From NCBI GenBank assembly GCA_964020975.1, contig OZ026612.1, positions 56,235,168 through 56,299,167 on the forward strand: DNA of 64,000 nucleotides. The letters are read 5' to 3'. This document shows, one piece after another, positions 49,855-62,254 of the stretch (position 1 is its first letter; each line of letters opens with the position of its first letter). Source of the DNA: Hermodice carunculata (lineage: Eukaryota; Annelida; Polychaeta; Eunicida; Amphinomidae). Position numbers and translations under genes: made by a program. The notes under the pieces are model-generated. The model did no database searches. It was not told the DNA's origin and worked only from the letters and a program-made list of their open reading frames with translations.

Positions 49855-51320
49855 ACAATGGCAAAGAGTAGCATTTTAAACTGTTTTCATTTGGAAGGCA
49901 CCTGGACAGATTTGCTGTCAAGCGAATCTGCTTTTCTGGCGCAGGTCAACATGCTACTCCTGCAGACTACCCAGCAGTTACATGTGCTGAAAACAGAAAC
50001 TAAGGAACAAAGAGCAGAAGTCGCAGTCTACAACATAAAAAAGTGCACTTCAACGGGATTTAGAACACTTGAAGAAAGAATAATTGTGTATGAAGAGGAA
50101 ATTCACTAAGAAAGTGAAGGAATGTGACACATTGAGCGCAGGCAGGCAGAAATACCGCGAGAAGAAAAAGCTTGCCAGAATCCCCAGGCCGTGAAAAAAC
50201 AATTAAAAACTGTGATTATATCCAAACAGGACGAGATAAATGTGATGGCTAGTCAATTTGCCAGTCTGAAAACAGTTAAAATCATCATTGAGACCAATCT
50301 ACAGGCCCCAAACATGCAAGCTTGTCAAAGAGTAACTGCCCAAAAGGAACGTCAAGTTGTACCGTATACTGTACACGGGGGTAGACCAGAGATGCGATCA
50401 CCTGCAATAAATACTGGAGAAGTCCTGCATATTCATGTACATGTTTCTGGAAACACTTCTGGTACGAACCAAGAAATCTTGGAAAACAACCCCGGTAGAA
50501 CGGTAACCACACCCCAGGTACTTTTGTAGGGTAAAAACAAAGATATCTACTCCCCGTTCAAGGTCCCCGCTTCTAGACTTGAACGGAAGAAAATTGCTAA
50601 TCGTGGGAAGTTCCAATGCAAAGAAACTCGCTTTACTAGTCAAAGCTTCCAACACGAGTACTATTGGAATGTGCTTCAGTAGTGCAAAGATAGAAAATAT
50701 AACGGACAGACTGCCTCATCTTGTGTCAGCAAAGGAGATGTCACCAAACTCTGTGATGATTCATAGCGGAGACATAAATGCATGCTGTGGTGAGCCTGTT
50801 CCCTCCCTGACCAGAAACATTGACAAGCTGATTGACTGTGCCAGGAATAGGTTTCCGGGAGATAAAATTCTTCTGTCCGGTCTTGAAGTTTGCCGTGACA
50901 GGGACACTGACAAAAAGATAGAAAATATGAACACGCACACAAGACGGCGGTGCAGCAAAACACTTGATCTCTTGCATGTAGACAACAGTGATCTGCGCGT
51001 CAGAAGAGGTGATATTCATTTTACGTACAGAGCTAAAGGACTACTTGCAAGTGCAAACTGAGACATTTGGTTAACCCAAAAATTGAAATCACATTAAAAT
51101 GGGCAAAGTCAACAATACCTAACTTCAGAAAACCCACAGACTCCACTTCAAAGTGTATTTAATAGACAGGAACCATGAAGCCTAGAGAACCCTATAAATT
51201 GTGTAACGTGGAACAAACGTGGCATTAGACATAAACTCAAAGATGATGCAGTGCAACGGCATTTGTTCAAAATGACATTGTAGTATTACTAGAAACAATG
51301 AATGACACATACACAACAAA
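49855..51320 (+). mobile_element. CR1-like LINE: ORF1 and start of ORF2
   Basis: Begins where the satellite ends and contains ORF1 (49,858-51,061), broken into three open pieces. ORF2 starts near 51,195 with NCVTWNKRGIRHKL and, in another frame, NDIVVLLETM, which is the start of an APE endonuclease with its catalytic glutamate. Similarity stops near 51,320, so the 3' part is missing. The layout (coiled coil, SGNH domain, then EN) parallels the 1.9-4.6 kb element but the sequence is clearly different. Confidence 0.7.
49858..51061 (+). pseudogene. LINE ORF1: coiled coil and SGNH hydrolase domain
   Basis: The N-terminal piece (AFLAQVNMLLLQTTQQLHVL, then ETKEQRAEV) and a second one (QLKTVIISKQDEINVMASQF) are coiled-coil-like. 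The last piece is an SGNH/GDSL-type fold: LLIVGSSN (nucleophile serine), IHSGDINACCG (where GxND is usual) and GDIHFTYRAKG (Asp-x-His). A stop follows EEEIH (50,107) and another separates the linker from the SGNH part (about 50,527). Confidence 0.65.
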
Positions 51321-51499
51321 AAGACAAGCAATATAACAAAAACACAGTGACACACACAGAGCGAAACTTGATAGAACCCACATTTGATGAAAGAAAGAAA
51401 AGAAAAGAAGAAATGCAGCCTATGTACACCAACAAGATTTACTCAGAATCCCACATGCTGTCCCCTTGATTATAAAGTATTGTTCACAAAATTCAGTAT

Positions 51500-52391
51500 T
51501 GGCCAACATGTGTTTTTACCTTCCATTTTCAAAAAGTATATGAATTTATTATGATCAGTTAATGATTTGAATTTTCCCCCTTCAGGTTCTGGTTTGTCAA
51601 TTGCAAGTCCTGTCTCAAGCTTTGGTAATTATTGCAATACAAAAAACAATCATGTTTCTCGTTTTCAGTTCCTACAGTTTTACATAAAGAGCAGGTTCTT
51701 TTTTCGACAGGAGTTTTGATCGTGTGTATCAGCACATTTTGATAGCAAGCGTATGGGCGCTTATTGGCAATTTGCTAAAATTATTCCGCTTTCCTACAGG
51801 GACACGTTTACTTTTCAAATATGGTTCAATTTCAAACCTTTTTAAATGAACAATATGACCTGAGCTTATTATTATCGCGTGAGTGAGCAACACTTCTTGC
51901 GGTGCCCGAGGTTTCCGACAATCACTGAGTTTCACACATGTGTCGCAGACGTTGTCTCAACAATAAAGGAGTGCGATTAATATCCCCAAGATTATACCTA
52001 GTTTCTTGCATATCTGCACAATTCAGAATATCATGCATATAATTTAGTGAGGAGTTTTTCCCTGATGAAAGTTGCAAATAATTTTCAAGAAGACACTTGT
52101 ATACGAATGTATTATGGTTGCAATTTTGTAGATATGGTTAGTATTTGATAGTTTTACATGTAATATGAATTGGGTAACTCACCAGTTCCCCTCTTACCGC
52201 TGCATCTGTGGCCTTTCAGTGAACCCGCAAAATATACTTACAGAATTTTACGTTTACGCTTTCTGAAGCTTGTTTGTAAAAGACAGTAATGAAGTTTGTA
52301 GGATCAACCCCTTTCGTGAGCAAAGGCGCCCATACTTCACCGTTTACATCTGAGAATAAATTGAACAAAATGGGGCTCACCATGCCCCCTT
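51500..52391 (-). mobile_element. LINE 3' part: RT scrap and C-terminal finger region
   Basis: On the minus strand an RT motif GGMVSPILFNLFSDV (52,390-52,345) is fused in frame to GEVWAPLLTKGVDPTNF, skipping the region that would hold the YADD. It is followed by SVNVKFCKYIL, TDAAVRGELVSYPIHI, SLNYMHDILNC, LPISAHTLAIKMC and, in another frame, PVEKRTCSLCKTVGTENEKH (C-terminal zinc motif). So an internal deletion and several frame changes are present. It pairs with the inverted endonuclease piece immediately to its right. Confidence 0.65.
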
Positions 52392-52800
52392 GTCATGTGT
52401 TATGAAATTTCGCACAGGAAAGAACAAAATATTCGAGCACGTAGAGCATCGGGAGGTTTTGGCGTCTTCATACCTGAGAATACCACTCCTAAAAGGAGTG
52501 GTGATACCAGTTTGTACGAAATACTAATAGTTTAAAGCAAGCAATCATTATTGCAAATAATAACATATGTGTGGCTAAAGTTGACAAAATATGTCGGTAA
52601 AGAGAAGAACCTGCGTATTGGATGTGTATCACCCCTCCCAAATGTTCAACCTACACTGCACCCAACGATAATCAATTTAGCATATTAAAATCGGAAGTCG
52701 CCAAATATTTCGAAACGGCAGATGTTGTACTGTGCGGTGACTTCAACCACCCGCACAGCGGAAGCGAGGACTTCAAGACTCCCATAGTTACTTAAGAACA
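52392..52800 (+). mobile_element. LINE endonuclease piece, inverted relative to neighbour
   Basis: On the plus strand, endonuclease blocks RARRASGGFGVFIPENTTPK and CITPPKCSTYTAPNDNQF are followed by SEVAKYFETADVVLCGDFNH (the GDFN motif, intact). It abuts the minus-strand RT piece head to head at about 52,391. This arrangement is what twin priming of one LINE would produce. Confidence 0.65.
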
Positions 52801-53029
52801 ACTTTTTCCTGTCCCCTTTCGTTGATACACACGCCATCGTCTCTTCAGTACTTCAAACAAGGAGATCACGTGAAAGTGGTACACTCAACTGACAAAAATG
52901 TGCTTTCCTAGGTTTTGTAAAAAACACTGGTTTGAGAATTTGTTACGGCCGCCTGGGTCACGATAAAAATGTATGAAGTTACACATGCCCTACAAGTAGA
53001 AGCATAAGCTTAGTTGATTCTTTGCGTGC

Positions 53030-55505
53030 TTTCCCTGGTTATTATGAAAACACAAGTGCTTCCGGCTGTGTCCCAGGTAACAAATCAAACTGACGTCAAA
53101 AGCAGTTAATGTGTATAAGGGGAAAGAACATCCATTTTAAACATGTTTCACAAATGTCCAAGTTACCGAAGGCCTAACGAAAATATAGGAGTGGTTCCGG
53201 TTACCCGACCGACCTTACCGAAAAATCCCGCCCTTAAATAAATTTGATGACACACACACACACACACACACAAATTTCAAGCCGCCCCTTTCCGATAGAA
53301 ACATTCCAAGCCGCCCTCCCGTGATAAAAAATTATCGACCCTTCTTGAAAGATTGTATCAAGAAAGTGGCCGTCGTATCCTATTATTTTGCAGTAAAATC
53401 AACTAAAACGCAGCCTTTTATTTCAACTCGTCTGAAAGGGTAACTTAGGCCGGAGAAACAGCATAGCTCCGAGGCTTAGCCATGGTTGTTCGATGAAACA
53501 GCGTAGCTCCAGCATAATTGCATAGGCCATAGCCGCGGTTATTTAAGGTGGTAGATCTGAAGCTGGCACCTTTGGATAACCTCTAATCACTTTTTCATAT
53601 TTTTGGATAGTCTGATACTTAAACTACATGCTCCCAAAAACTCAGATGTGTGAATATAAAATTTATATGAGATAATTGATTGATATCAAAACTTTTGTTT
53701 TCACCGAAAAGTCATAACAGTGCTGGGCACATGGGTTTGTTCGCATGGGCATGATAATGAACTATGTCATTGTTTGCACAGTCATTAGTCCATGACCTCT
53801 GGAAACCAATTGAGCCATTGAGAAGGGTCATTCACCGGAAACATTAGCCGTGGAGAGAAGAATGGGCCAGTTCAGACTAATCACCATCATTGTTCTGATT
53901 ATTTTGAAATTCTCTATTGATGTAAAAACAAATTAGCACAATCCACTTACTGGTCCCAAAATATGGAAAGCCGCATATGAACCCACACCCAAACAAACCC
54001 AGCGTGGTGTTCCCAAGTTACAAAAAGTCCAGATTTAAGCCACAAAATATACTTTTGTTTAATGGTAACATCACAGAAGTAAAGCTACAAGTTTAATTCA
54101 CACAATAATTAAAACACAGGACAGAAGAAATGAGTATGTGTCATATTACAGCCATAAATGCGCAAGAATTGGCAAGTTTTTCTTTCAATGTGATTTTCTT
54201 TGAACTGTTTTTTGCTCAACGTCTACAATTTGTATCTCGCCTCACATAAATACGAACTGCCACATTACATTAAAATCAACAGACATTAAAAGAAAAACAT
54301 ATCATATCCAGGAATGGTTCCCAGGATTTTGTTTTCTGACAAACCCTACTGTGACTTTTGGAGCAATTTATTGAAGGAATATGAAAAACCTGTCAGGATT
54401 AAATGAAAAATTTTATAACTTTTTATTTATGCTATTTCCGGACTCACCATGGAATTCAATCCTGCACATGAATATATACTTTAGATTTCTTCTGATTTCC
54501 ACTGGAAAAAAAACACTTTTGTGCGACTTCTACAGGAAAAATTTGAAAACCCTACCAAGTCAGAAAGAATGCTGTAAAATCTCACAAAATTCCAATCCTG
54601 CAAAAAAAAAAAAAAAAGAAAAAAAAAAAAAAAAATCTATGGATACAAATCTTTGGATATGTAGTAATCAGAATATGTAAAGGTTTAATGTACTTGTGAA
54701 AAAATTAAATGGGTAATTGCGATGCAAAGTTGAAAGTCTCACTGCGCACTAGCTTCACAGCTTCCACCTTAATGATCATTGCCGTAATATTTTGCTGGGT
54801 GCCAGGTGTCCGTTCTCCGAGTTACCTGGGCAAACGGTCATTAAAGTACTTTTAAAGCATGACTCACTACTATCTTAACTTTAATCTTCCCGCTCGGTTG
54901 TGTCTGAAGCAGTTATCTTAGTTAGTTACAAATCCAATGCGACACAACACCCTGGCGAATCATGCACGTGTTGATGAGCGATTTTGAACATGATACAATG
55001 CATTACGGGACAGTTGCACAAAAAATAATTTGATTTCAATCAAAGTGGATCGCGGCCACAGCATATATCATATCATTACTGATGTTTTGAAATATTTGCA
55101 AAATATATACATTTGGTTTCATATATTATACCCCCCCCCCCCAATCGATTTGATAATTTGAAGAGGTAGGACCGTAAAATATATGCGTGATTAGTGTGAA
55201 CGGAAAGTTGATTTGTCGAAGAAATGTAATTTACAATATGTAATTGGACTTTTCAGTGTGACCATTACCCAAAGATGTAAATAAAATGCATTGAAGTTAT
55301 CAGATGTGGGCGGCGGGGAGACTCAGAATAGGAATATTATATCAGACATTGAACTCGCTCCCAGGCTATGAATCAAGTAGAAGGACTGGACCGAAGCGCT
55401 TAGATCGCGCCGCTGAGTCAATGATGGGGCTTAGTGTAGACAGTTGGCCCGATAGTGGGTACAGGCCCGAAAGTACCGGCGGGTTTTTATATAATTGGTA
55501 ATCAT
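53030..55505 (-). repeat. Dispersed repeat family, copy C (interrupted)
   Basis: Reverse-oriented copy: the start (ATTATATAAAAACCCGCCGG in reverse) is near 55,500 and the end (GACACAGCCGGAAGCACTTG in reverse) near 53,045. It is interrupted by a 1,222-bp TTAA-flanked insertion at 53547-54768. The flanks on either side align as one continuous unit to copies A and B. A short (AC)n tract lies at 53251-53272. Confidence 0.75.
53547..54768. mobile_element. Non-autonomous TTAA-flanked DNA transposon (1,222 bp)
   Basis: The ends are imperfect inverted repeats: GGTGGTAGATCTGAAGCT on the left and, reverse-complemented on the right, GGTGGAAGCTGTGAAGCT. Both ends abut TTAA (53543-53546 and 54769-54772), a duplicated 4-bp target. 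Removing it restores a continuous copy C. There is no transposase frame; the interior is AT-rich with a poly-A/G run at 54601-54635. A TTAA target is used by piggyBac and Kolobok families. The GG start is unlike piggyBac CCC ends, so a Kolobok-like origin is my inference. Confidence 0.7.
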
Positions 55506-55514
55506 TAACTTCTA

Positions 55515-57340
55515 AATTGAATACTTATGCGTAGAATCCGACCATTTTGCTGTTTCTTTTAACTGTAAGCCGACAAACGAAAACGAGCGCAACTCCATAC
55601 TGCATCCTGCATAAACCAGACCAGAACTTTTGCATACAATGGGAGAATGGAAAAATATTATCTTATTGGCAAAAGTTGTCTTCAGATACAGCATGTGACA
55701 TTTTATCCGACTTTCTGTGTGCATTGGACCCTGGATCGTCGGTGGATGAAGCGTGCGATAAATGTTATAAACATTTTGAATATTGGCTGGAAACAAACTG
55801 TTTCTGAGAATAGAAACTCGTTGCTCTAAACAAGTTCCACCCTAAGCATTGGTTTACGATGAAAGCAAGAGGCTTAAAAAAGCATGTCAATGATTTGTCT
55901 AGGTTGCACGCCTCTGCCGACAAATCAGTAGAGGCGAAATTTTCAGCTTTGCAAAAGAAGTATAAACGTGTGGTACAGAGATCCCGTCGGCAATATTTGT
56001 ACAATATCAGGCGTCGGTTTGAGAACATGGTTTCTGAGAAGTCGACTGAGTACTGGCGTTTTCTGAAATGGGAATCTAGACACTCCCAGGCTTGCGAAGT
56101 TGATTTTGAGGACATGCATGCCTACTTTAGGGATAATATTGCTCAATCTAATACGGATTATTTTGACATACGGTTTCCTTCTGAAATAATGAACTCAGGA
56201 ATTAGATGATACTGCTGATATTCTAGATCCAAACAAGTTTAAATAATGCGGAGTATTCTGAATCAACCTATCGGTAAAGCAGAACTGAAGCGATATTTAG
56301 GTCAATTAAAAAAATTCAAAAACTCCTTGTCAAGACGGAATCAGTGATGAATTCTTAACATACATTGAAGAAATTCTGGTACGACCCTTGCTAGTCCTGT
56401 ATAACTTAATTTTTGAAATCTGGAAATTGCCCTGATCAGTGGCATACAGGCATCATCAATCCTTTGTACAAAAAGGAGGACAACACTAACCCAGATGCTT
56501 ATCGGAAAATTACCCTGCTTAATGCTCCTGGCAAATTGCTCGAATCCATTTTAAGTGGCAGACTTGTGTTTTAAAAAGTGTTTTCTCACGGGACGATAAG
56601 TTGAAGCTGGTTTCCGCGATATATCACTCTGTCGACAATATTTATGTGCCTTACAATCTTATTCAAAAGCAGAAATACTTAGTAAACCTCTTTATGTTTG
56701 TTTTGTTTAATTCACTGAAGCCTTTGATTTTGTATACCGGGAGGCTTTTTGCATTAAACTAAGGCAACGAGGTGTGTGTGTAATAAATACTTCTATGTAA
56801 TACAAACGGTGTTTATAAAGGCATATTCAATAGTTAGATGGCACGGGCTTTTAAGCGAGCCGTTCGCAAGTGAATATGGTGTTCAAGGGGAAGTAGTCAG
56901 TCCCAAGTTATTCACAGAGTACCTTAGTAATACGGAACAATACTTATATGGAGATTGTGGAATAGGACTTGATGATCTGTTGTTATATTATTTATTGTGT
57001 GCAGACGATCTTGTGTACTTCTCAGGAACACCTGGCGGTGTGCAAAGACAATTAGAATGTCACTTCACTAATTTTAGAAAATGGCGCCTAACCTAAAATA
57101 ATGTGTTTTTTTTTTCCCCACAAACACAATTGTCTAGATTCAATTGCCTTTAATAGCGAACTTTTAGAAGTTTTAAAAGTTATAAATACCTTGGTATTGT
57201 ATTTGACTCCACGAAGTGGCACCCGTAAAGTAGCTTGCCTACCCACCTGACTGAACAGGCTCAGCGCCCCTTGCACAAGGAAATTTAAAACTTTAAGAAA
57301 GACAAATCAACTTTTTTCTCAGAGCTGAAGTTTAATATAT
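55515..57340 (+). mobile_element. Old LINE ORF2 remnant
   Basis: Starts at the end of an endonuclease. A connector follows (CDILSDFLCALDPGSSVDEA; VVQRSRRQYLYNIRRRFENM; EYWRFLKWES), then a heavily decayed RT: NSPCQDGISDEFL near 56,330, LLLYYLLCADDLVYFSGTPG (FADD now CADD, 56,980-57,035) and SYKYLGIVFDS near 57,190. Stops and frame changes are dense in the RT. It is a different family from the other LINEs here. Confidence 0.7.
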
Positions 57341-57449
57341 GGTATGGTATTCGTGCAATATAAGCGAATCAAATTATATTTCAAGCACAATAGTATTTTC
57401 CAATTTCAGACATTAACAAAAGGCCCATAGTCCTAATGCTCTGCTGACA

Positions 57450-58390
57450 TATAATCTCATGACCATTTTTTGAAATGCATTCCCACCATGACATTGAGAA
57501 ATTAATCATGGTCATCCATTATGCGATATCAAACTTGAAATACATTTGTGGTACATTTTTGTGTCATTCTCCTTGAATTTAATGTCCTTTTCTTAAGTGC
57601 TTAAACGACCTAGAAAAGTAGGTCAGGGTCACACAACATATTACAAAATTTGACCATTGACCTTACACCTATTTGGTGTAAAGCTTGCAGTTCCATCTAA
57701 ATTTAGTAGCATAATAAGGAATTTAATGTTTTTTGACGCCTATGATGCTAGTTCCAGTAATTACCTCCAATGGTGCCACCATGACTGTCTCCAAATGCCA
57801 CACACGTTTGTCTGTATAATGTTCTTGTATTGGCACATGGATTTACAAGCACAAGTTCGGATACAATGATCATCACAAAGAATAATTTGAAGAAATACAT
57901 TCCTTCCGTGACCTTGAGAAAGTAGGTGAAGGTCAAACTTATGCAATATCAATCTTCCATATATAATAAACATCTGTGGCATATTTTGGTGTTGCTAGCC
58001 TTATTCTTACTTAATATGTAGAATATAGTGACCTCTACTATAGTGATTAATGATCTTGAAAAGTAAGGCAAGGTCACACATAATATTACTAAATTTGACC
58101 CTTGACCTAATGCATAACTGGTGTAAATTGTGTGCTTCCATCTCAATATATTATTACAAAAAATGACGATTTAATGTGTTTTTTGACACCTATGATAGTA
58201 CTTCCAATTAATACCACCAATGGTGCCACCATGACTGAATTATATAAGGATTTTGCCTGTATGTTCTTCTGATGGTATATTTTTGTTATATGTTTACAAG
58301 TTCAGATGCAATGATCATCACCATTGAGACCGAGAAACACTTTCTCACAAAATGTGCGTGACATGACCATGAAAAACTAATTTGGTGCAG
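57450..58390. repeat. Tandem repeat, two units of about 445 bp
   Basis: GTGCCACCATGACTG recurs at 57772 and 58217, and CAATGATCATCAC at about 57865 and 58309, a period of 444-445 bp. Units also share AAGGTCACAC, TTTTTTGACGCCTATGAT / TTTTTTGACACCTATGAT and TGACCTTGA-type motifs. Similar TGACCTTGA and AAGGTCAC strings recur at 59.2 and 59.87 kb. Non-coding. Confidence 0.65.
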
Positions 58391-58399
58391 AAAGAGTTG

Positions 58400-61300
58400 T
58401 GTTGACTTTCATGTTTTTAGTGATAATGAACAGGTTCGCATGTTAAGGAGCATAAAGCATCAACAAATTCTCCTTGCCCTTGGACAATACCAACTCAAAT
58501 ATTTTTTAAAACAGGGATTGCCTGTACGTTGAGCTTTTGGGTGCAATGCCAATCAAAGCATCGCTTTTTTTACTTGATAATGTATAATGGTAGATGATAG
58601 TATACTTACATGTATGTGATTGTATGTTTTATATGTATGGCGAATGAGTCTTATGATTCGCTTTTCATGTCAATAAAATTATACGTCTACTACAACATAT
58701 AACAATGCATTGCTGAAACCAATACAAGGAATGAGGTGAAATATTTTAATTGGGTCAAGCGGATTACATTTATTTTGCAGTTAACTAACTATTATGATCT
58801 ACTTAAAGTTTTCATAGAAATTACGGCGTTTCTAACTGCTGGATTTTTTATAAAATTAATACGAAGAAAATAAGGTTTTGCGTATGGATCTTTCAGCAAA
58901 TAGTGATAAAAAGTGGAAGGAGTCTCTAACTGTAGGATTTATCAATAGTTATTGAGACAAATTTTCAACTTTGATTATTTAACTCTGGTTAAAAGCTCCT
59001 ATTTGTTATGTTCTATTGTTCTGATTTTCTCAGTAAAGTGCAGTGGCAGTTAGACAGTGATAACAGTCCTGATCGATGGGGCCAAATGATCGAATCTTTG
59101 TTTACTCAAGAATACATTTGGCATTATCTTCTGACGTTAAAGGTCAATCTTCAGGAAACTTGGCAGATGGTGAGATATTCCATCGATATAGAAAACTTGA
59201 CCTTCAATTGACCTTGAAATAACCTTGAACACCAAACTATAGGCTAAAGAATTTCTATATCAATTTTCACCCAGATATTGATATATATACTCCAAATGGC
59301 CAATAATGTCTGAAGATGTTCATGAAAAAAAATATTTGGCATATGATCAAAAAAAAGGAAGTAAATAAATAGAATAACTGACTTAGAAAATTCTGGGCAG
59401 AAAACGTTTTTTTTTTTTTCGAATAGAGTCATTAAAATATGTTCGTCATCGGATGCAGCTAAAACAACAGATAATTTGAAAAACAAATTCACGTGAATTT
59501 GTTAAATATTAGTGAAATTATATTAATTTAAAATGAGAGCCTCGTCTTCGATTCTTCAATCCAAGATAGCCGCCCATACTCGGTTTATGGGCTTAATTCC
59601 AAAATTGACATAATTTCTTTAAAACAAAAGATTTTTGGATGATTAAAAAAAATCTACTAAATGAACGTAATCTTCGTTTTCTCACCAGATTATCTTTCTT
59701 CATTTTTTTTCACTTTCGAGCTAATTTCGAAAATATTTTTTATATTGTATGCAAAAGTTTACAGAACTTGTTCTAGTCGCTTTTTACAATTTCTTGTTAT
59801 AAATGTCTCGAAAAGAAGAAAAAAAAAGGCCAGAAAACGGCCTTTACAGATCAATTAGGTGACTGTTAAGGTCACGTCAAGATCATCTCAAGGTCACTGA
59901 ACATGCGCAAATTCTTTCTACTCGTACTATCTATCAACATGCTAAGTTTCATCAAATATACATTTCTCTACCATACTTATTCAGCATTTCACCCAAATGT
60001 GGCTATCCGAATGTCCACTTTGGCCTCATTGGCCCGAGTGTGTGTGAACAAAATTCTGTAGGCGACAATATATATTCATCAATAAAACATAAGTGTGGTA
60101 CGCAAATTTTAAGTGTGGTGAGCGACATATACGGACACTAAACAATTGTCAAAGAGTCAACATATTTTGATGAAGAATCGTAAGTGTGCTGGGCATAGCT
60201 GTAGAGTGGTCAACGACATACATGAGTATTATGGTACACTGCACTGCTGCTGGATCGGGTCTCCATCTAAATGTATATGCGGTCTTTTTGGAGATAAGAT
60301 AAGGAATTTTACCACGTTCATACATGCAGATTGAAGCAGAGATGCTAGTATAACACCTCAACTGATATTGACATTGACAATCATCAGACATTTGTATTAT
60401 TCAAGACACATTTTTAATAGACCAAAACTATTTGCAAAAGGTATTATATGAGCTGGGCCTGCCGCACATATATATTATATGGTTAAATGCAATTTTTACC
60501 CTGGTTTGAGACAAAACAAACTTTGTGGAAAATTCCCCTAAAGTTTATGAGTGCTCCAACTCAAAGAAGTAATATGTGTAGCAGATGTCCTTAAGTCATC
60601 CGTGAGACAATTTCTCCGCCTTGAAGAAACAACAATTTCAATTATTGACGATGGAGGGGCTTGAATCACCTAATAGAGTCAAAGCAAGCTAACTTGCCCT
60701 CTCTTTAATCGATTTTGCTTGCAAATGCCACGTCATAATTACCTTCGCTCTAATTGTATACAAGAACTCTGGCAAATAAATCTTTGCAGCACGTCCTTTC
60801 TATGCATAAGTTATTTAGCCTCATGGTGAAAAATAGGGCTGCAGGCGAGTTATCGTTACTTCAGCATGCCTTTTTTCAGTGGTCCCTGTGCAAAGTACAC
60901 TCTGCAACACATGTCCATACTACATCTGTCTACACAATTCATATTGTCTGTAAACTTTTCCATTTTTTAATGTCAACAATGCAGATGTTAAATGATATCC
61001 ACATTGATGTTTCACTTTATTTTTTCAGTATCGGGAAACGTCCTCATTGAGAGGAAAAGAGAAGACTGATAAGGATGTCATGATGTCTAAAGTCAGCAGC
61101 TTTCTTGACTTATTAGTTACCTGGTCTGGATCCAATGTGAAACAGGTCAAATGGAATGAACATCAGTTGCCTTATCTTGGATACAAATTTGAAATAACGA
61201 GACAAACCCTCGTATTGCCGGTGGCTTATGCACATGACCTTTTATAAACTTATTTGACTTAGAACATTATTGATACTTGACCACGTACATTACATTTTAA

Positions 61301-62192
61301 TATTCCTACCATAGTCGACTAAGTTAAGGATTCGTTTCCGTTTGTTGTTCACCACATCTGTGGCACTTTGCAATTGTCAAATATGTCTTTATACGGAATA
61401 AATCATAGAAGGGTCAACTACTTATGCAAAAGATGAAGCCACGAATTTCCATGTCAAACATACAGATTTGAATATGTTTAGCTGCCACAAATTCCCATTT
61501 AAGCTCGAAGTGGGATATCTTCAGGAATAATTGTGTCTGAAGATCAACATGGCCCTGACAACGGGGTATACTCTGATACATATCAGTCACAGTCAAATAC
61601 ATTCATCATCAAAAACCAGCAACAGGGTTAATATTAACCGTCCAAATTCTAATCGATACGCCATTTAGAAACTCGTTTTTCTTTATCCATGTTCTCTGAC
61701 TTCGAAGAAATGAACCATAGATTGTACATTGTTTTTATAAGTCTTATCTTTGGCACTATTGAAACCAGGAAACCTCCCCCGTGCACATGTAAAACCCACT
61801 TATAAATAATGGGCTCCTGAGACATCCCAACCAAGGAAAGCAAAGTACGACCTCCACAAGTCCAGCTCTAACCTTTCTATATTTACAAAGTATATCTGAT
61901 TAAAAATGAAAAGATTTAAGCAATGTTGTATTTGACAGCTGTCAGATTCAATAATACTTTCAGAATTGAGAGTGCGCGATTTATGACAATAAACGAGGAA
62001 ACTCATTGTATAAATACCAGAGCGTTTTTCAAAGCCTTCTTCAGTATGTATTCCTGATAGCGACTTTCTACCTCAGCCGTGTGTGATAAATTTAAGAAAT
62101 AAAACCGTGGGGGAAATGAAACGAAAAGAAACAGTCCAACCTTTACACAGAAACAGACAGAGCGACAAACACACACACACGCACTACTATAC

Positions 62193-62254
<62 letters not shown>

